From Solimonas marina (GTDB taxonomy: Bacteria; Pseudomonadota; Gammaproteobacteria; Nevskiales; Nevskiaceae), in assembly GCF_012241385.1 (NCBI RefSeq), contig NZ_JAAVXB010000002.1, forward strand, positions 1 to 64,000: a stretch of DNA of 64,000 nucleotides, written 5' to 3'. The notes beneath the pieces were generated by a model, which was given only the letters and a program-made list of their open reading frames with translations, was not told the origin of the DNA and did not search any database. The position numbers and the translations under genes were made by a program. This document shows, in pieces, positions 54,298 to 62,691 of this stretch (position 1 is its first letter; the number at the start of each line of letters is the position of its first letter).

Positions 54298-54377
54298 CAG
54301 AGTACATCCCCCAAAAAAAGCGCTTGCCGTCCCACCGGCAGCTGCGAAAATAACACAGGGCAAGCAAAGGGCTTGCC

Positions 54378-54815
54378 GTGGAGAAAGAATTGAAAGCTCG
54401 CGTCAAATGGTCTGAGAACGCTTCGTTCATCGCCGAGTCCGGCAGCGGCCATGCGATGGTCGTCGACGGACCGGCGGAAATCGGCGGCCGAAATCTTGGC
54501 CCGAGGCCCATGGAGCTGGTGCTGATGGGCGTCGGTGCGTGCTCGTCGGTCGATGTGACCTTGATCCTCAAGAAGGCGCGCCAGAACGTGCAGGATTGCT
54601 GGGTCGATCTGGAAGCCGACCGCGCCGATGCCGAACCCAAGGTGTTCACGACGATCCGTATGCACTTCGTCGTGGTCGGCAGCGGGCTTTCCGAGAACCA
54701 CGTCAAGCGCGCGGTGGAGCTGTCGGCCGAGAAGTACTGCTCGGCGTCGATCATGCTGGGCCGCGGCGGCGTGAAGATCGAGCACAGCTACGAAATTCGC
54801 GAGCCGGCCGCCTGA
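54378..54815 (+). CDS. OsmC-family protein, YhfA-like
   Basis: 145-aa small peroxiredoxin-like protein of the OsmC/YhfA family. Two conserved cysteines are visible: Cys in LMGVGACSSVDVTL (about residue 55) and in EKYCSASIMLGRGG (about residue 122), the redox pair used by OsmC/Ohr proteins. It is divergent from crp by about 80 bp, like yhfA and crp in E. coli. GTG start at 54378. Likely reduces organic hydroperoxides or acts in thiol homeostasis. Confidence 0.9.
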   Translation: MEKELKARVKWSENASFIAESGSGHAMVVDGPAEIGGRNLGPRPMELVLMGVGACSSVDVTLILKKARQNVQDCWVDLEADRADAEPKVFTTIRMHFVVVGSGLSENHVKRAVELSAEKYCSASIMLGRGGVKIEHSYEIREPAA

Positions 54816-54956
54816 GCGAGGACCGGTCGTCGGTTTGTCGCGGATCTGTCACGCAACGACGGCCGTTTTGTCGCATAATCCGCGCCTTTCTTTAAAGGGC
54901 CGCGCCACTAGAATGTCTTGTGGACGCGTTCGGCGTTTTGCTACTGGAGTACTGAA

Positions 54957-55772
54957 TTGGCCAAGGCCAAGCCGAAACGGACCGACAACCCGAAGCTGAA
55001 GCTGCTGGGTTTCAACAATCTGACGAAGTCGCTGTCGTTCAACATCTACGACATCTGCTACGCGCGTACCAAGCAGCATCAGCAGGAATACATCGAGTAC
55101 ATCGATGAGGCGTACAACGCCGAGCGTCTGACGGCGATCCTCACCGAGGTGGCCCGTATCATCGGCGCCAACATCCTCAATGTGGCCCGCCAGGACTACG
55201 ACCCGCAGGGCGCGTCGGTGACGATGCTGATCTCGGAAGGTCATCTCGACGGCTTGCCGACGCCCGGCAAGAAGAAAGGCGAGAAAGACTCGGTGGTCGC
55301 GCATCTCGACAAGTCGCACATCACCGTGCACACGTATCCGGAAACGCATCCGGACAACGGTATTTCGACGTTCCGTGCCGACATCGATGTGTCGACCTGC
55401 GGCAAGATTTCGCCGCTGAAGGCGCTGAACTACCTGATCAAGTCGTTCGAGTCGGACATCGTGGTGATGGACTACCGCGTGCGCGGCTTCACGCGCAATG
55501 TGCGCGGCGCCAAGCACTTCATCGACCATTCGGTGGAGTCGATTCAGGACTTCCTGAGCGCGGACATCAAGAATCGCTATCAGATGATCGACGTCAACGT
55601 CTATCAGGAATTCATCTTCCACACCAAGATGCGCCTGAAGGAACTGGACCTCGACACCTATCTGTTCGGCGAAGGCGTCACCGAGCTGCCGCCGCGCGAG
55701 GCCAAGAAGATCCGTGAGAACGTCAATCACGAAATCAGCGAAATCTTCTACGGCATGAACATCTCGCGCTGA
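54957..55772 (+). CDS. speD: S-adenosylmethionine decarboxylase proenzyme (E. coli type)
   Basis: 271-aa pyruvoyl-dependent enzyme providing decarboxylated AdoMet for spermidine synthesis. The proenzyme cleaves itself before Ser120 in [15 protein letters not shown] to create the pyruvoyl group. Other signatures: [23 protein letters not shown] at the N-terminus and [26 protein letters not shown] at 54957 has GGAG eight bases upstream and gives near E. coli length; a longer frame opens at 54918. A rho-independent terminator follows the stop by 21 bp. Confidence 0.94.
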   Translation: MAKAKPKRTDNPKLKLLGFNNLTKSLSFNIYDICYARTKQHQQEYIEYIDEAYNAERLTAILTEVARIIGANILNVARQDYDPQGASVTMLISEGHLDGLPTPGKKKGEKDSVVAHLDKSHITVHTYPETHPDNGISTFRADIDVSTCGKISPLKALNYLIKSFESDIVVMDYRVRGFTRNVRGAKHFIDHSVESIQDFLSADIKNRYQMIDVNVYQEFIFHTKMRLKELDLDTYLFGEGVTELPPREAKKIRENVNHEISEIFYGMNISR

Positions 55773-55793
55773 ACACGCGCACGCCGCTGAACG

Positions 55794-55821
55794 AAAAAGG
55801 CCGCTCTCGAGCGGCCTTTTT
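55794..55821. terminator. Rho-independent terminator after speD
   Basis: Perfect 12-base arms AAAAAGGCCGCT (55794-55805) and AGCGGCCTTTTT (55810-55821), loop CTCG. A-run and T-run at the two sides make it usable from both strands. Confidence 0.9.
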
Positions 55822-55845
55822 CTTTGTGCGTCGAAAACCGCGATC

Positions 55846-55927
55846 AACCACAGATTTCACAGATTTCGCAGAAGCATCAGCTTGATTTTGTTGTTTTAAT
55901 CCGTGAAATCTGCGTCATCTGCGGTTT
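55846..55927. repeat. Imperfect long inverted repeat between speD and coq7
   Basis: Arms 55846-55872 (contains AACCACAGATTTCACAGATT) and 55901-55927 (contains TGCGTCATCTGCGGTTT) are inverted copies with a few mismatches, separated by an AT-rich spacer. Elements built on CACAGATTTCACAGATT-like units are scattered through many gammaproteobacterial genomes; I know no function. It is unlike the GC-rich REP at 23.0 kb. Confidence 0.6.
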
Positions 55928-55956
55928 CATCTTTTTGCTTTTGACCGGCCCGAGCC

Positions 55957-56646
55957 CTACAGCCGGTAGGCGCCGAACTTCATGACGCGCGCCACCTGGC
56001 GCATGAGGCCGCGGACCGGCGCCGGCACCGGCGCGCCGCCGGCGTCGGCGGCTTCCTGGCCGTGGCGTTCCTCGTCATTGCGCATCGTTTCGAGGATCGC
56101 GCGGCTGCGGCCGTCGGCTTCCGGCAACTGCGCCAGATGTTCACCGAGATGCTCGGAAACCTGGTGCTCGGTCTCCTGGACGAAGCCCAGGCTCTCGCGG
56201 TCGCCGCGCAGGCCGGCCAGCGCGCCGATCGCGAACGAGCCGGCGTACCACAGCGGTTCGAGTTTGCTCGGCCCGTCGCCGAGTTCGCGCAGGCGCTCCT
56301 CGCACCAGCGCAGGTGGTCGTGTTCCTCACGCGCCGCTTCGAGCAGGTGTTGACGGGTCTGCGGATTGCGCGCGATCAGCGCCTGGCCGTGGTACAGCGC
56401 CTGTGCGGCGATCTCGCCGGCGTGGTTGATGCGCATCAGGCCGGCGACGTGGCGGCGCTCGTCCGGCGCCAGCTCGGTTTCCGGCTTTGCGGCGCCGGGA
56501 TTGCGGCGCCCGGCGCCGCGACCGCGCTCGGCCAGCAGCGACAGACCGCGACCGACCATCGACAACAGCGGATCGACCGGGCCCGGCTCGCGGCCGACCG
56601 GGGCGGCGGCGGGGCGCGGCGGCACATGGGACTTGGGCGTACTCAT
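55957..56646 (-). CDS. coq7: Ubiquinone biosynthesis monooxygenase Coq7
   Basis: 229-aa diiron hydroxylase acting on 2-polyprenyl-3-methyl-6-methoxy-1,4-benzoquinone (DMQ hydroxylase, an alternative to UbiF). Diiron-ligand motifs: INHAGEIAAQALYHGQA, AREEHDHLRWCEERL, TEHQVSEHLGEHL and the C-terminal NDEERHGQEAADAG, each providing Glu/His ligands. The N-terminal ~50 residues are a Pro/Arg-rich extension. ATG at 56646 selected; one at 56655 adds three residues. Membrane-associated by family. It diverges from holA by 67 bp. Confidence 0.92.
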   Translation of the reverse strand: MSTPKSHVPPRPAAAPVGREPGPVDPLLSMVGRGLSLLAERGRGAGRRNPGAAKPETELAPDERRHVAGLMRINHAGEIAAQALYHGQALIARNPQTRQHLLEAAREEHDHLRWCEERLRELGDGPSKLEPLWYAGSFAIGALAGLRGDRESLGFVQETEHQVSEHLGEHLAQLPEADGRSRAILETMRNDEERHGQEAADAGGAPVPAPVRGLMRQVARVMKFGAYRL

Positions 56647-56713
56647 GGCGCCCATTCTAGCGGCGCGGGCATCCCGTAGAATGCCGGGTCCGTCCGTCGT
56701 CCATCGCCGCCTC

Positions 56714-57736
56714 GTGCAACTCCGACCGAATCAGATCGCCGCGCATCTCGCCAAGGGGCTGGCGCCGCTCTATCTCGTCGCCGGCGAAGAGCCCTTGCTG
56801 ATGCAGGAGGCGCTCGACGCCATTCGCGCCGCCGCACGCCGTGCCGGATTCACCGAGCGCGAGGTGTTCGACGTCGAACGCGGTTTTTCCTGGCAGCGTG
56901 TCGTCGAATCCTGCGCGGCGCTGTCCTTGTTTGCATCACAGCGCATCGTCGAGGTGCGCATCGCCACCAGTCCCGACGACGAGGGCCGCAAGACGCTGGT
57001 CGCGCTGGCCGCGCAGCTGCAGCCGGATACCTTGCTGATCATCAGCTGTGGCGGGCTCGACAAGCGTCAGCGCGAGTCGGCGTGGTTTCGCGCGCTCGAC
57101 AGCGCCGGCGCCAGTCTTTACGCCTGGCCGATCAAGAGCGAGGAGTTCGTGCCGTGGCTGACGGCGCGCCTGAAAAGCGCCGGCGTGCAGGCCGATGCCG
57201 ACGCGATCAAGCTGCTGGCCGAGCGCACCGAGGGCAATCTGCTGGCGGCGGCGCAGGACATCGAAAAGCTCAAGCTGTTGTTCCCCGGCGAGCGGGTCAC
57301 GGTCGAGGCGCTGGAGCAGGCCGTGGCCGACAGCGCCCGCTTCGAGGCCTTCGATCTCAACGACCGCCTGCTCGACGGCGATGCGCAGGGCGCGGTGCGC
57401 AGCCTGCAGCGCCTGCGCGAGGAGGGCTTGGCGCCGCTGGAAATTCTGGGGGCTTTGACGTGGTGTCTGCGCTCGCTGGCCAAGGCCGCCATGCACCGCG
57501 CTCGCGTCGGCGACGCCGCGACCGCGCTGGAAATGGCTGGCGTGCGCCGCTTCCAGCAGGCCAAGTATCTGAACGCATTGGCCAGGGTGCGGCCCGCCGA
57601 CGGCCTGAACTGGATGCGCCGCGCGGCCCAGGTCGATCAGATGGTCAAGACCGGCCAGGACGCGGCCGCCTGGGAAGAATTGCTAACATTGATTCTTGCC
57701 GCCAGTGGGGCGGCTCTGCGTTCCCCCAAACCATGA
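56714..57736 (+). CDS. holA: DNA polymerase III delta subunit
   Basis: 340-aa clamp-loader subunit that opens the beta clamp. N-terminus [32 protein letters not shown] aligns with E. coli HolA (family length 343), and the body contains [19 protein letters not shown] and [16 protein letters not shown]. The GTG at 56714 fits the family alignment; an ATG at 56681 would add eleven residues. It overlaps proA by 4 bases, starting a long chain of core genes on the plus strand. Confidence 0.9.
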   Translation: MQLRPNQIAAHLAKGLAPLYLVAGEEPLLMQEALDAIRAAARRAGFTEREVFDVERGFSWQRVVESCAALSLFASQRIVEVRIATSPDDEGRKTLVALAAQLQPDTLLIISCGGLDKRQRESAWFRALDSAGASLYAWPIKSEEFVPWLTARLKSAGVQADADAIKLLAERTEGNLLAAAQDIEKLKLLFPGERVTVEALEQAVADSARFEAFDLNDRLLDGDAQGAVRSLQRLREEGLAPLEILGALTWCLRSLAKAAMHRARVGDAATALEMAGVRRFQQAKYLNALARVRPADGLNWMRRAAQVDQMVKTGQDAAAWEELLTLILAASGAALRSPKP

Positions 57737-59022
57737 ATGCCACCGCCAGGTCCGTCCGGACGAAGGCCAACGACATCGCCGATTACATGCGCAAGCGCGG
57801 TCAGCGCGCGCGCGCTGCCGCACGCGTGATCGCCTGCGCCGAAACCGGCACCAAGAATGCGGCGCTGTTCGCGCTCGCCGAGGCCATCGTCGACGAGCGC
57901 GACGCGATCCTTGAAGCCAACGCGCAGGACATGCGCGAGGCGCGCAACAACAAGCTCGACGACGCGCTGGTCGAGCGTCTCGAACTGAACCCGAAGCGCA
58001 TCGCGGCGATGGCCGACGGTGTGCGTCAGGTTGCATCGCTGCCGGACCCGGTCGGCGAAATCTCCAACATGAAGATGCGCCCGTCCGGCATTCAGGTCGG
58101 GCAGATGCGCGTGCCGCTCGGCGTGGTCGGCATCATCTACGAATCGCGGCCGAACGTGACCGCCGATGCCGCGGCGCTGTGCCTGAAGTCCGGCAATGCC
58201 GCCATCCTGCGCGGCGGCTCCGAGGCGCTGCGCGCGAACCTGGCGATCGCCCGCTGCCTGGACCGAGCGCTGGTCGGTGCCGGTCTGCCGAAGGATGCGG
58301 TCCAGATCCTCGACATCACCGACCGCCGCGCCGTCACCGAGATGGTGGCGATGCCGGAGTACGTCGACGTCATCATTCCGCGCGGCGGCAAGGGCCTGGT
58401 GTCGGCGGTGTCGGAAGCGGCGCGGGTGCCGGTGATCAAGCATCTCGACGGCATCTGCCACGTCTATGTCGAAGCCACGGCCGATCTCGACAAGGCGATC
58501 GCCGTCTGCGTCAACGCCAAGACCCAGCGCTACGGCACCTGCAATACGATGGAGACGCTGCTGGTCGACGCCGCGATCGCCGAGCGCCTGCTGCCGCAGC
58601 TGGCCAAGACCTACAGCGAAGCCGGTGTCGAGCTGCGTGGCTGCGAGCGCACCCGCAAGCTGCTGCCGGACGCCAAGGCGGCGACCGAGGAAGACTGGCG
58701 GACCGAATACCTGGCGCCGATCCTGGCGGTGCGCATCGTCGACGGCATCGACGCGGCGATCGACCACATCGAAACCTACGGCTCGCATCACACCGACAGC
58801 ATCGTCACCGAGAACTTCACGCTGGCGCGCCGTTTCCTGCGCGAAGTCGATTCGAGTTCGGTGATGGTCAATGCGTCGACGCGCTTTGCCGACGGCTACG
58901 AGTACGGGCTGGGCGCCGAGGTCGGCATCAGTACCGACAAGTTCCATGCACGCGGCCCGGTCGGCCTCGAAGGCCTGACCTCGCTGAAGTGGGTCGTGAT
59001 GGGCGACGGCAGTGTCCGGTGA
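57733..59022 (+). CDS. proA: Gamma-glutamyl phosphate reductase
   Basis: 429-aa NADPH enzyme converting glutamyl phosphate to glutamate semialdehyde in proline synthesis. The catalytic Cys lies in [18 protein letters not shown]. Also seen: [29 protein letters not shown] near the active site and the C-terminal [26 protein letters not shown] signature. proB is not adjacent. It overlaps holA by 4 bases. After its stop, a 108-bp gap contains CCTCCCG tandem units before nadD. Confidence 0.96.
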   Translation: MNATARSVRTKANDIADYMRKRGQRARAAARVIACAETGTKNAALFALAEAIVDERDAILEANAQDMREARNNKLDDALVERLELNPKRIAAMADGVRQVASLPDPVGEISNMKMRPSGIQVGQMRVPLGVVGIIYESRPNVTADAAALCLKSGNAAILRGGSEALRANLAIARCLDRALVGAGLPKDAVQILDITDRRAVTEMVAMPEYVDVIIPRGGKGLVSAVSEAARVPVIKHLDGICHVYVEATADLDKAIAVCVNAKTQRYGTCNTMETLLVDAAIAERLLPQLAKTYSEAGVELRGCERTRKLLPDAKAATEEDWRTEYLAPILAVRIVDGIDAAIDHIETYGSHHTDSIVTENFTLARRFLREVDSSSVMVNASTRFADGYEYGLGAEVGISTDKFHARGPVGLEGLTSLKWVVMGDGSVR

Positions 59023-59097
59023 GATGGCGACAGGCGTGAGGCGCGAGGTGGGAGGCGGGATGCGTGAGGTGCGCAAGGACGAACCGCGGATCTTCTC

Positions 59098-59130
59098 TTT
59101 CGCCTCCCGCCTCCCGCCTCCCGCCTCTCG
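59098..59130. repeat. Short CCTCCCG tandem tract before nadD
   Basis: Three or four copies of GCCTCCCG in a row just before the nadD ATG, with a partial inverted match (GGGAGGCGGGATG) about 45 bp upstream. Too short for a CRISPR. The tract could form a hairpin and may hinder initiation of nadD. Confidence 0.45.
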
Positions 59131-59793
59131 ATGAAGGCGATCGGCATTTTCGGCGGCGCGTTCGCGCCCTTTCACAACGGCCATTTGCGCGTGGCGATCG
59201 AGGCACGCGACAAACTCGATCTGAGCCAGGTGCGCCTGATTCCGACCGCGCATGCCGCGCATCGCCCGGATTCGCGCGTGTCGCCGCAGCGCCGCCTCGA
59301 ATGGCTGCGTGTCGCCGTGCGCCGCGAAAAGGAGCTGGTGCCGGACGACCGCGAAATCCTGCGTCCGGGCATCTCCTACACCGTCGACACGCTCGAGGAG
59401 CTGCGTCGCGACTTTCCGCGCGCGGCGCTGGTGCTGCTGATGGGCAGCGACGCGTTTGAGCATTTCCACACCTGGAACCGCTGGTCGCGCATCGTCGAGC
59501 TGGCGCACGTCGCCGTCATCACCCGGCCGGGCAGCGAGCCCAGGCCCAGTGCCGAGACCGCCGAACTGCTGGTGCCGCGCCGCGCCGCCGACGCGTCGAT
59601 GCTGCACGCACAACCGGCCGGCCTGTGGCTGCCGCTGGAAATGCCGCTGCTCGATATTTCGTCGACGCGCATCCGTCGCCTGCTGCTGCAGGAGCGCTCC
59701 GTGCGGGGCTTGGTGCCGGATGCGATACTCAACGCCATGACCACCGCCGACATCGCGGCGCTGACACAGGACAACGATGCCACGCAACACTAA
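59131..59793 (+). CDS. nadD: Nicotinate-nucleotide adenylyltransferase
   Basis: 220-aa enzyme adding AMP to nicotinate mononucleotide in NAD synthesis. Nucleotidyltransferase motif GGAFAPFHNGHL at 8-19 (GxFxPxHxGH), ISYTVDTLEEL, MGSDAF and the C-terminal ISSTRIRRLL; these are the NadD hallmarks. ATG at 59131. Its 3' end overlaps the rsfS start by 17 bp, so the two are coupled. Confidence 0.95.
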   Translation: MKAIGIFGGAFAPFHNGHLRVAIEARDKLDLSQVRLIPTAHAAHRPDSRVSPQRRLEWLRVAVRREKELVPDDREILRPGISYTVDTLEELRRDFPRAALVLLMGSDAFEHFHTWNRWSRIVELAHVAVITRPGSEPRPSAETAELLVPRRAADASMLHAQPAGLWLPLEMPLLDISSTRIRRLLLQERSVRGLVPDAILNAMTTADIAALTQDNDATQH

Positions 59794-60340
59794 GGCCGCG
59801 ACCCGGCTCGACCCGCTCGCCACGCTCGCGCTCAATGCTCTTGAGGATCTCAAGGGCCAGGACATCACCGTGCTCGATGTGCAGAAGCTGACGACGGTGA
59901 CCGACACCATGATCATCTGCACGGGCACGTCCAACCGCCACGTCAAGTCGCTGGCGCAGAACGTCGCCGAAGACGCCAAGCACGCCGGCCATCAACCGCT
60001 GGGCCTGGAAGGCACGGATCAGGGCGAATGGGTGCTGGTCGACCTGGGCGGTGTCGTCGTGCACGTGATGCAGGCGCAGGCGCGCGCGTTCTACCAGCTC
60101 GAAAAGCTGTGGACCGTCGTCGAGGAAGTCGAAGAGATCGTGCCCGAGGCCAAGCCGCGCAAGAAGCCGGCGGCGAAGAAAGCGGCGAAAAAAGCGCCAG
60201 CCAAGAAACCGGCCGCCAAGAAGGTGGCGAAGACGGCCAAGAAGCCGGCGAGCAAGTCGGCGGTGAAGAAGGCGCCGGCCAAGGCCGCCAGGAAGCCGGC
60301 GGCGAAGAAGGCCGCGCCGCGCAAGTCCGCCAAGCGCTGA
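59777..60340 (+). CDS. rsfS: Ribosomal silencing factor RsfS with a histone H1-like tail
   Basis: 187-aa protein. Residues 1-120 are the RsfS domain, which binds ribosomal protein L14 and blocks subunit joining under starvation; TDTMIICTGTSNRHVKSLAQNV and GEWVLVDLGGVVVHVM match the family. The remaining ~65 residues are an unusual Lys/Ala/Pro tail (PAAKKAAKKAPAKKPAAKK and so on), almost half basic, resembling AlgP/H1-like proteins. Typical RsfS is ~105-130 aa. The tail may add RNA or polyphosphate binding. Start overlaps nadD by 17 bp. Confidence 0.9.
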   Translation: MPRNTKAATRLDPLATLALNALEDLKGQDITVLDVQKLTTVTDTMIICTGTSNRHVKSLAQNVAEDAKHAGHQPLGLEGTDQGEWVLVDLGGVVVHVMQAQARAFYQLEKLWTVVEEVEEIVPEAKPRKKPAAKKAAKKAPAKKPAAKKVAKTAKKPASKSAVKKAPAKAARKPAAKKAAPRKSAKR

Positions 60341-60356
60341 GCCGCCGCGTACGGGC

Positions 60357-60827
60357 ATGCGGATCTGGCTGATTGCCGTCGGCACCCGCATGCCGGACTG
60401 GGTCGAGACCGCCTACCGCGATTACGCCGCGCGCCTGCCGCACGAGTGCCGGCTGGAGCTGGTCGAAATCCCGCCGGCGCAGCGCGGCAAGAACAGCGAC
60501 CTGGCGCGCGCCAAGCAGCAGGAAGGCGAGAAGATTCTCAAGGCCTTGCCGCGCGACGCCATGATCGTCGCGCTCGACGAGCACGGCCGCCAGCACACCA
60601 GCGTCGAGTGGTCGGCGGCATTGAAGGACTGGATGCAATCGGGGCGCGACACCTGCCTGTTGATCGGCGGGCCCGACGGGCACGCGCCGGAGGTGCTGGC
60701 GCGCGCCGAGCAGAAATGGGCCTTGTCGAAGCTGACCCTGCCGCACGCGCTGGTGCGCGTGTTCGTCGCCGAGCAGTTGTTCCGCGCCTGGAGCCTGCTC
60801 GCCAATCACCCGTATCACCGCGCCTGA
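60357..60827 (+). CDS. rlmH: 23S rRNA (pseudouridine1915-N3)-methyltransferase RlmH
   Basis: 156-aa SPOUT methyltransferase that modifies pseudouridine 1915 using AdoMet. It has the family pattern MRIWLIAVGTRMPDWVE at the N-terminus and the knot motifs LLIGGPDGH and LTLPHALVRVFVAEQLFRAW, with the C-terminal NHPYHRA. Follows rsfS by 16 bp in the conserved rsfS-rlmH order. Confidence 0.95.
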   Translation: MRIWLIAVGTRMPDWVETAYRDYAARLPHECRLELVEIPPAQRGKNSDLARAKQQEGEKILKALPRDAMIVALDEHGRQHTSVEWSAALKDWMQSGRDTCLLIGGPDGHAPEVLARAEQKWALSKLTLPHALVRVFVAEQLFRAWSLLANHPYHRA

Positions 60828-60837
60828 GCGCCGCGCG

Positions 60838-62115
60838 ATGGCCAAGGAACATGCCGCCTGGTTGATCGACGAGCTGCCCGAGCTGGAGCGGGCCGGCATC
60901 GTCGATGCCGCGACCGCCGGCCGCCTGCGCGCGCATTACGCCGAAGCGGCGCAAGGCCGCAGCGTGGCGTTGGGCCTGTCGGGCATGCTCGGCGCGCTGC
61001 TGATCGGGCTGGGCGTGATCCTGATCGTCGCGCACAACTGGGATCAGTGGAGCCGCTGGCTGCGCCTGACGCTGGCCGCGCTGCCGCTGCTGGCGGCGCA
61101 GGTCGCCTGCGTCTGGACGCTGCGCCGGCGGCCGGATTCGGCGGTCTGGCGCGAAAGCACGGCCGTGTTCGCGGCGCTGGCATTCGCCGCGCTGCTGGCG
61201 CTGGTCTCGCAGATCTTTCAGATCGGCGGCACGCTCGACCACTACCTGCTGAGCTGCGCGCTGGTCGCCGCGCCGCTGGTCTACGCGCTCGACGCCAGCG
61301 CGCTGGCGGTGCTGGTTGGCGGGACCTATGTCGGCTGGATTGCCGCCGCCGACGAAGCGCAGCGTCAGCCATTCGCGGTGTTGCTGGCGTTTGCGACCCT
61401 GCTGCCACACGTGGTGCTGGCCTGGCGTCGTGAGCGTCGTTCGATCCGCACCACGCTGCTGATCGGCTGGCTGGTGCCGATGCTGTTCGCGGCGCTGACG
61501 CTGACCATGCCGTGGCTGCGCCACTACGGCTGGCTATGGTTCTCCGGCTGCACGCTGCTGCTGATCCTGATCGACGCCGAGGCCGGTGGCCTGGCGACGC
61601 TGATGCAGCGACCGCTGCGTGCCTATGGCGAACTGGGCTGGGCCTTGATCGCGCTGGCCGCGACCTTCCCGTCGTTCTGGCAGGGCCACGACTTTCAGCG
61701 TTATGCCGACGGCAGTCTGTTGCAGGCCGGTGTCGTACTGCTGGCGTTGCTGGTGATCTGCGCGGCGCTGACCGCACGCGCGTTGTGGCGCCGGCAATGG
61801 CTGATGGCAGCGCTGGCGCTGCCGACGCTGTTGCTGGCTCTGGCGCAGGGCGGCAGCTTCGCCGCGGCGGCGACTGGCGTTGCCGTGTTCTTCAATCTCT
61901 ATGTGCTGGCGATCGGCATCGTGCTGATCGCCGACGGTCTGCAGCAGCGCGTGCTGCGCGCGGTCAGCAGTGGCCTGACCCTGATCGCGGTGCTGGTGCT
62001 GTTGCGCTTCTTCGGCAGCGACTGGTCGTTCGTCGTGCGCGGCGTCGCCTTCGTCGTCGTCGGTCTCGCATTTCTCGGCGCCAACGCGTGGCTGCGACGC
62101 CGGGTGCAGCCGTGA
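60838..62115 (+). CDS. DUF2157 membrane protein
   Basis: 425-aa protein with a soluble N-terminal ~50 residues (WLIDELPELERAGIVDAATAGRLRAHYAEA, the DUF2157 domain) and about twelve predicted transmembrane helices after that. Its GTG-started downstream partner is a GDYXXLXY protein, a pairing known in other bacteria; function unknown. The ATG at 60838 is 10 bp after rlmH, suggesting it is transcribed with the core genes, although it is not part of the usual rsfS-rlmH chain. Confidence 0.88.
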   Translation: MAKEHAAWLIDELPELERAGIVDAATAGRLRAHYAEAAQGRSVALGLSGMLGALLIGLGVILIVAHNWDQWSRWLRLTLAALPLLAAQVACVWTLRRRPDSAVWRESTAVFAALAFAALLALVSQIFQIGGTLDHYLLSCALVAAPLVYALDASALAVLVGGTYVGWIAAADEAQRQPFAVLLAFATLLPHVVLAWRRERRSIRTTLLIGWLVPMLFAALTLTMPWLRHYGWLWFSGCTLLLILIDAEAGGLATLMQRPLRAYGELGWALIALAATFPSFWQGHDFQRYADGSLLQAGVVLLALLVICAALTARALWRRQWLMAALALPTLLLALAQGGSFAAAATGVAVFFNLYVLAIGIVLIADGLQQRVLRAVSSGLTLIAVLVLLRFFGSDWSFVVRGVAFVVVGLAFLGANAWLRRRVQP

Positions 62116-62687
62116 AGCTGCGGCGCTGGAGCTTCGCGCTGCTGATTGCGGCCATCGTCCTGCAGTGGGCGCTACCGGCGCAGCTGGCGTGGCGCAGCGC
62201 ATCGGTGCTGCGCGACGGTACGCGCTACTACCTGCGCACCGCGCCGGTCGATCCGGCCGACGCGTTTCGCGGCCGCTATATCGCACTGCGCTTCGCCGAC
62301 GCGCAGACGACACTGCCGGCCAGTGGCGATGTCGAGGCGGGAACGACGGTTTACGTACCGTTGATCGTCGGCAAGGACCGCTTCGCGCGCTTTGGCGCCG
62401 CGTCGCTGACACCGCCGGCGCGGGGCGATTACCTGCGCGCGTTGATCGCGTCGGTCGACAGTGGCGGCCGTGCGACCTTGCAACTGCCGTTCGATCGCTA
62501 CTACCTCGACGAGTCGGTGGCCGCCGCCGCCGACCGCGCCTATCGCGCGGCCAACCGCAGCGGCGCGCCCAGCGAAGCCTATGTGACGATCCGCGTGCAT
62601 GACGGTGACGCGGTGCTCGAATCGCTGTTCATCGACAACCAGCCGATCCGTCGCTACCTCGACGCGCAGGCCAAGGCGTCCGGCTGA
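62112..62687 (+). CDS. GDYXXLXY-domain membrane-anchored protein
   Basis: 191-aa protein with one N-terminal transmembrane segment (about 6-24, WSFALLIAAIVLQWALPAQ) and an extracytoplasmic domain containing the name motif in ARGDYLRALIASV, plus DAFRGRYIALRFADAQT and DRYYLDESVAAAADRAYRA. It overlaps DUF2157 by 4 bases (GTGA), so the two are co-translated and probably form one membrane assembly. Biological role unknown. Confidence 0.87.
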   Translation: MKLRRWSFALLIAAIVLQWALPAQLAWRSASVLRDGTRYYLRTAPVDPADAFRGRYIALRFADAQTTLPASGDVEAGTTVYVPLIVGKDRFARFGAASLTPPARGDYLRALIASVDSGGRATLQLPFDRYYLDESVAAAADRAYRAANRSGAPSEAYVTIRVHDGDAVLESLFIDNQPIRRYLDAQAKASG

Positions 62688-62691
62688 GCGG

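Noticed and set aside
59098-59130. CCTCCCG tandem units as a possible CRISPR
   Set aside because: Units are only 7-8 bases with no spacers and no cas genes nearby.
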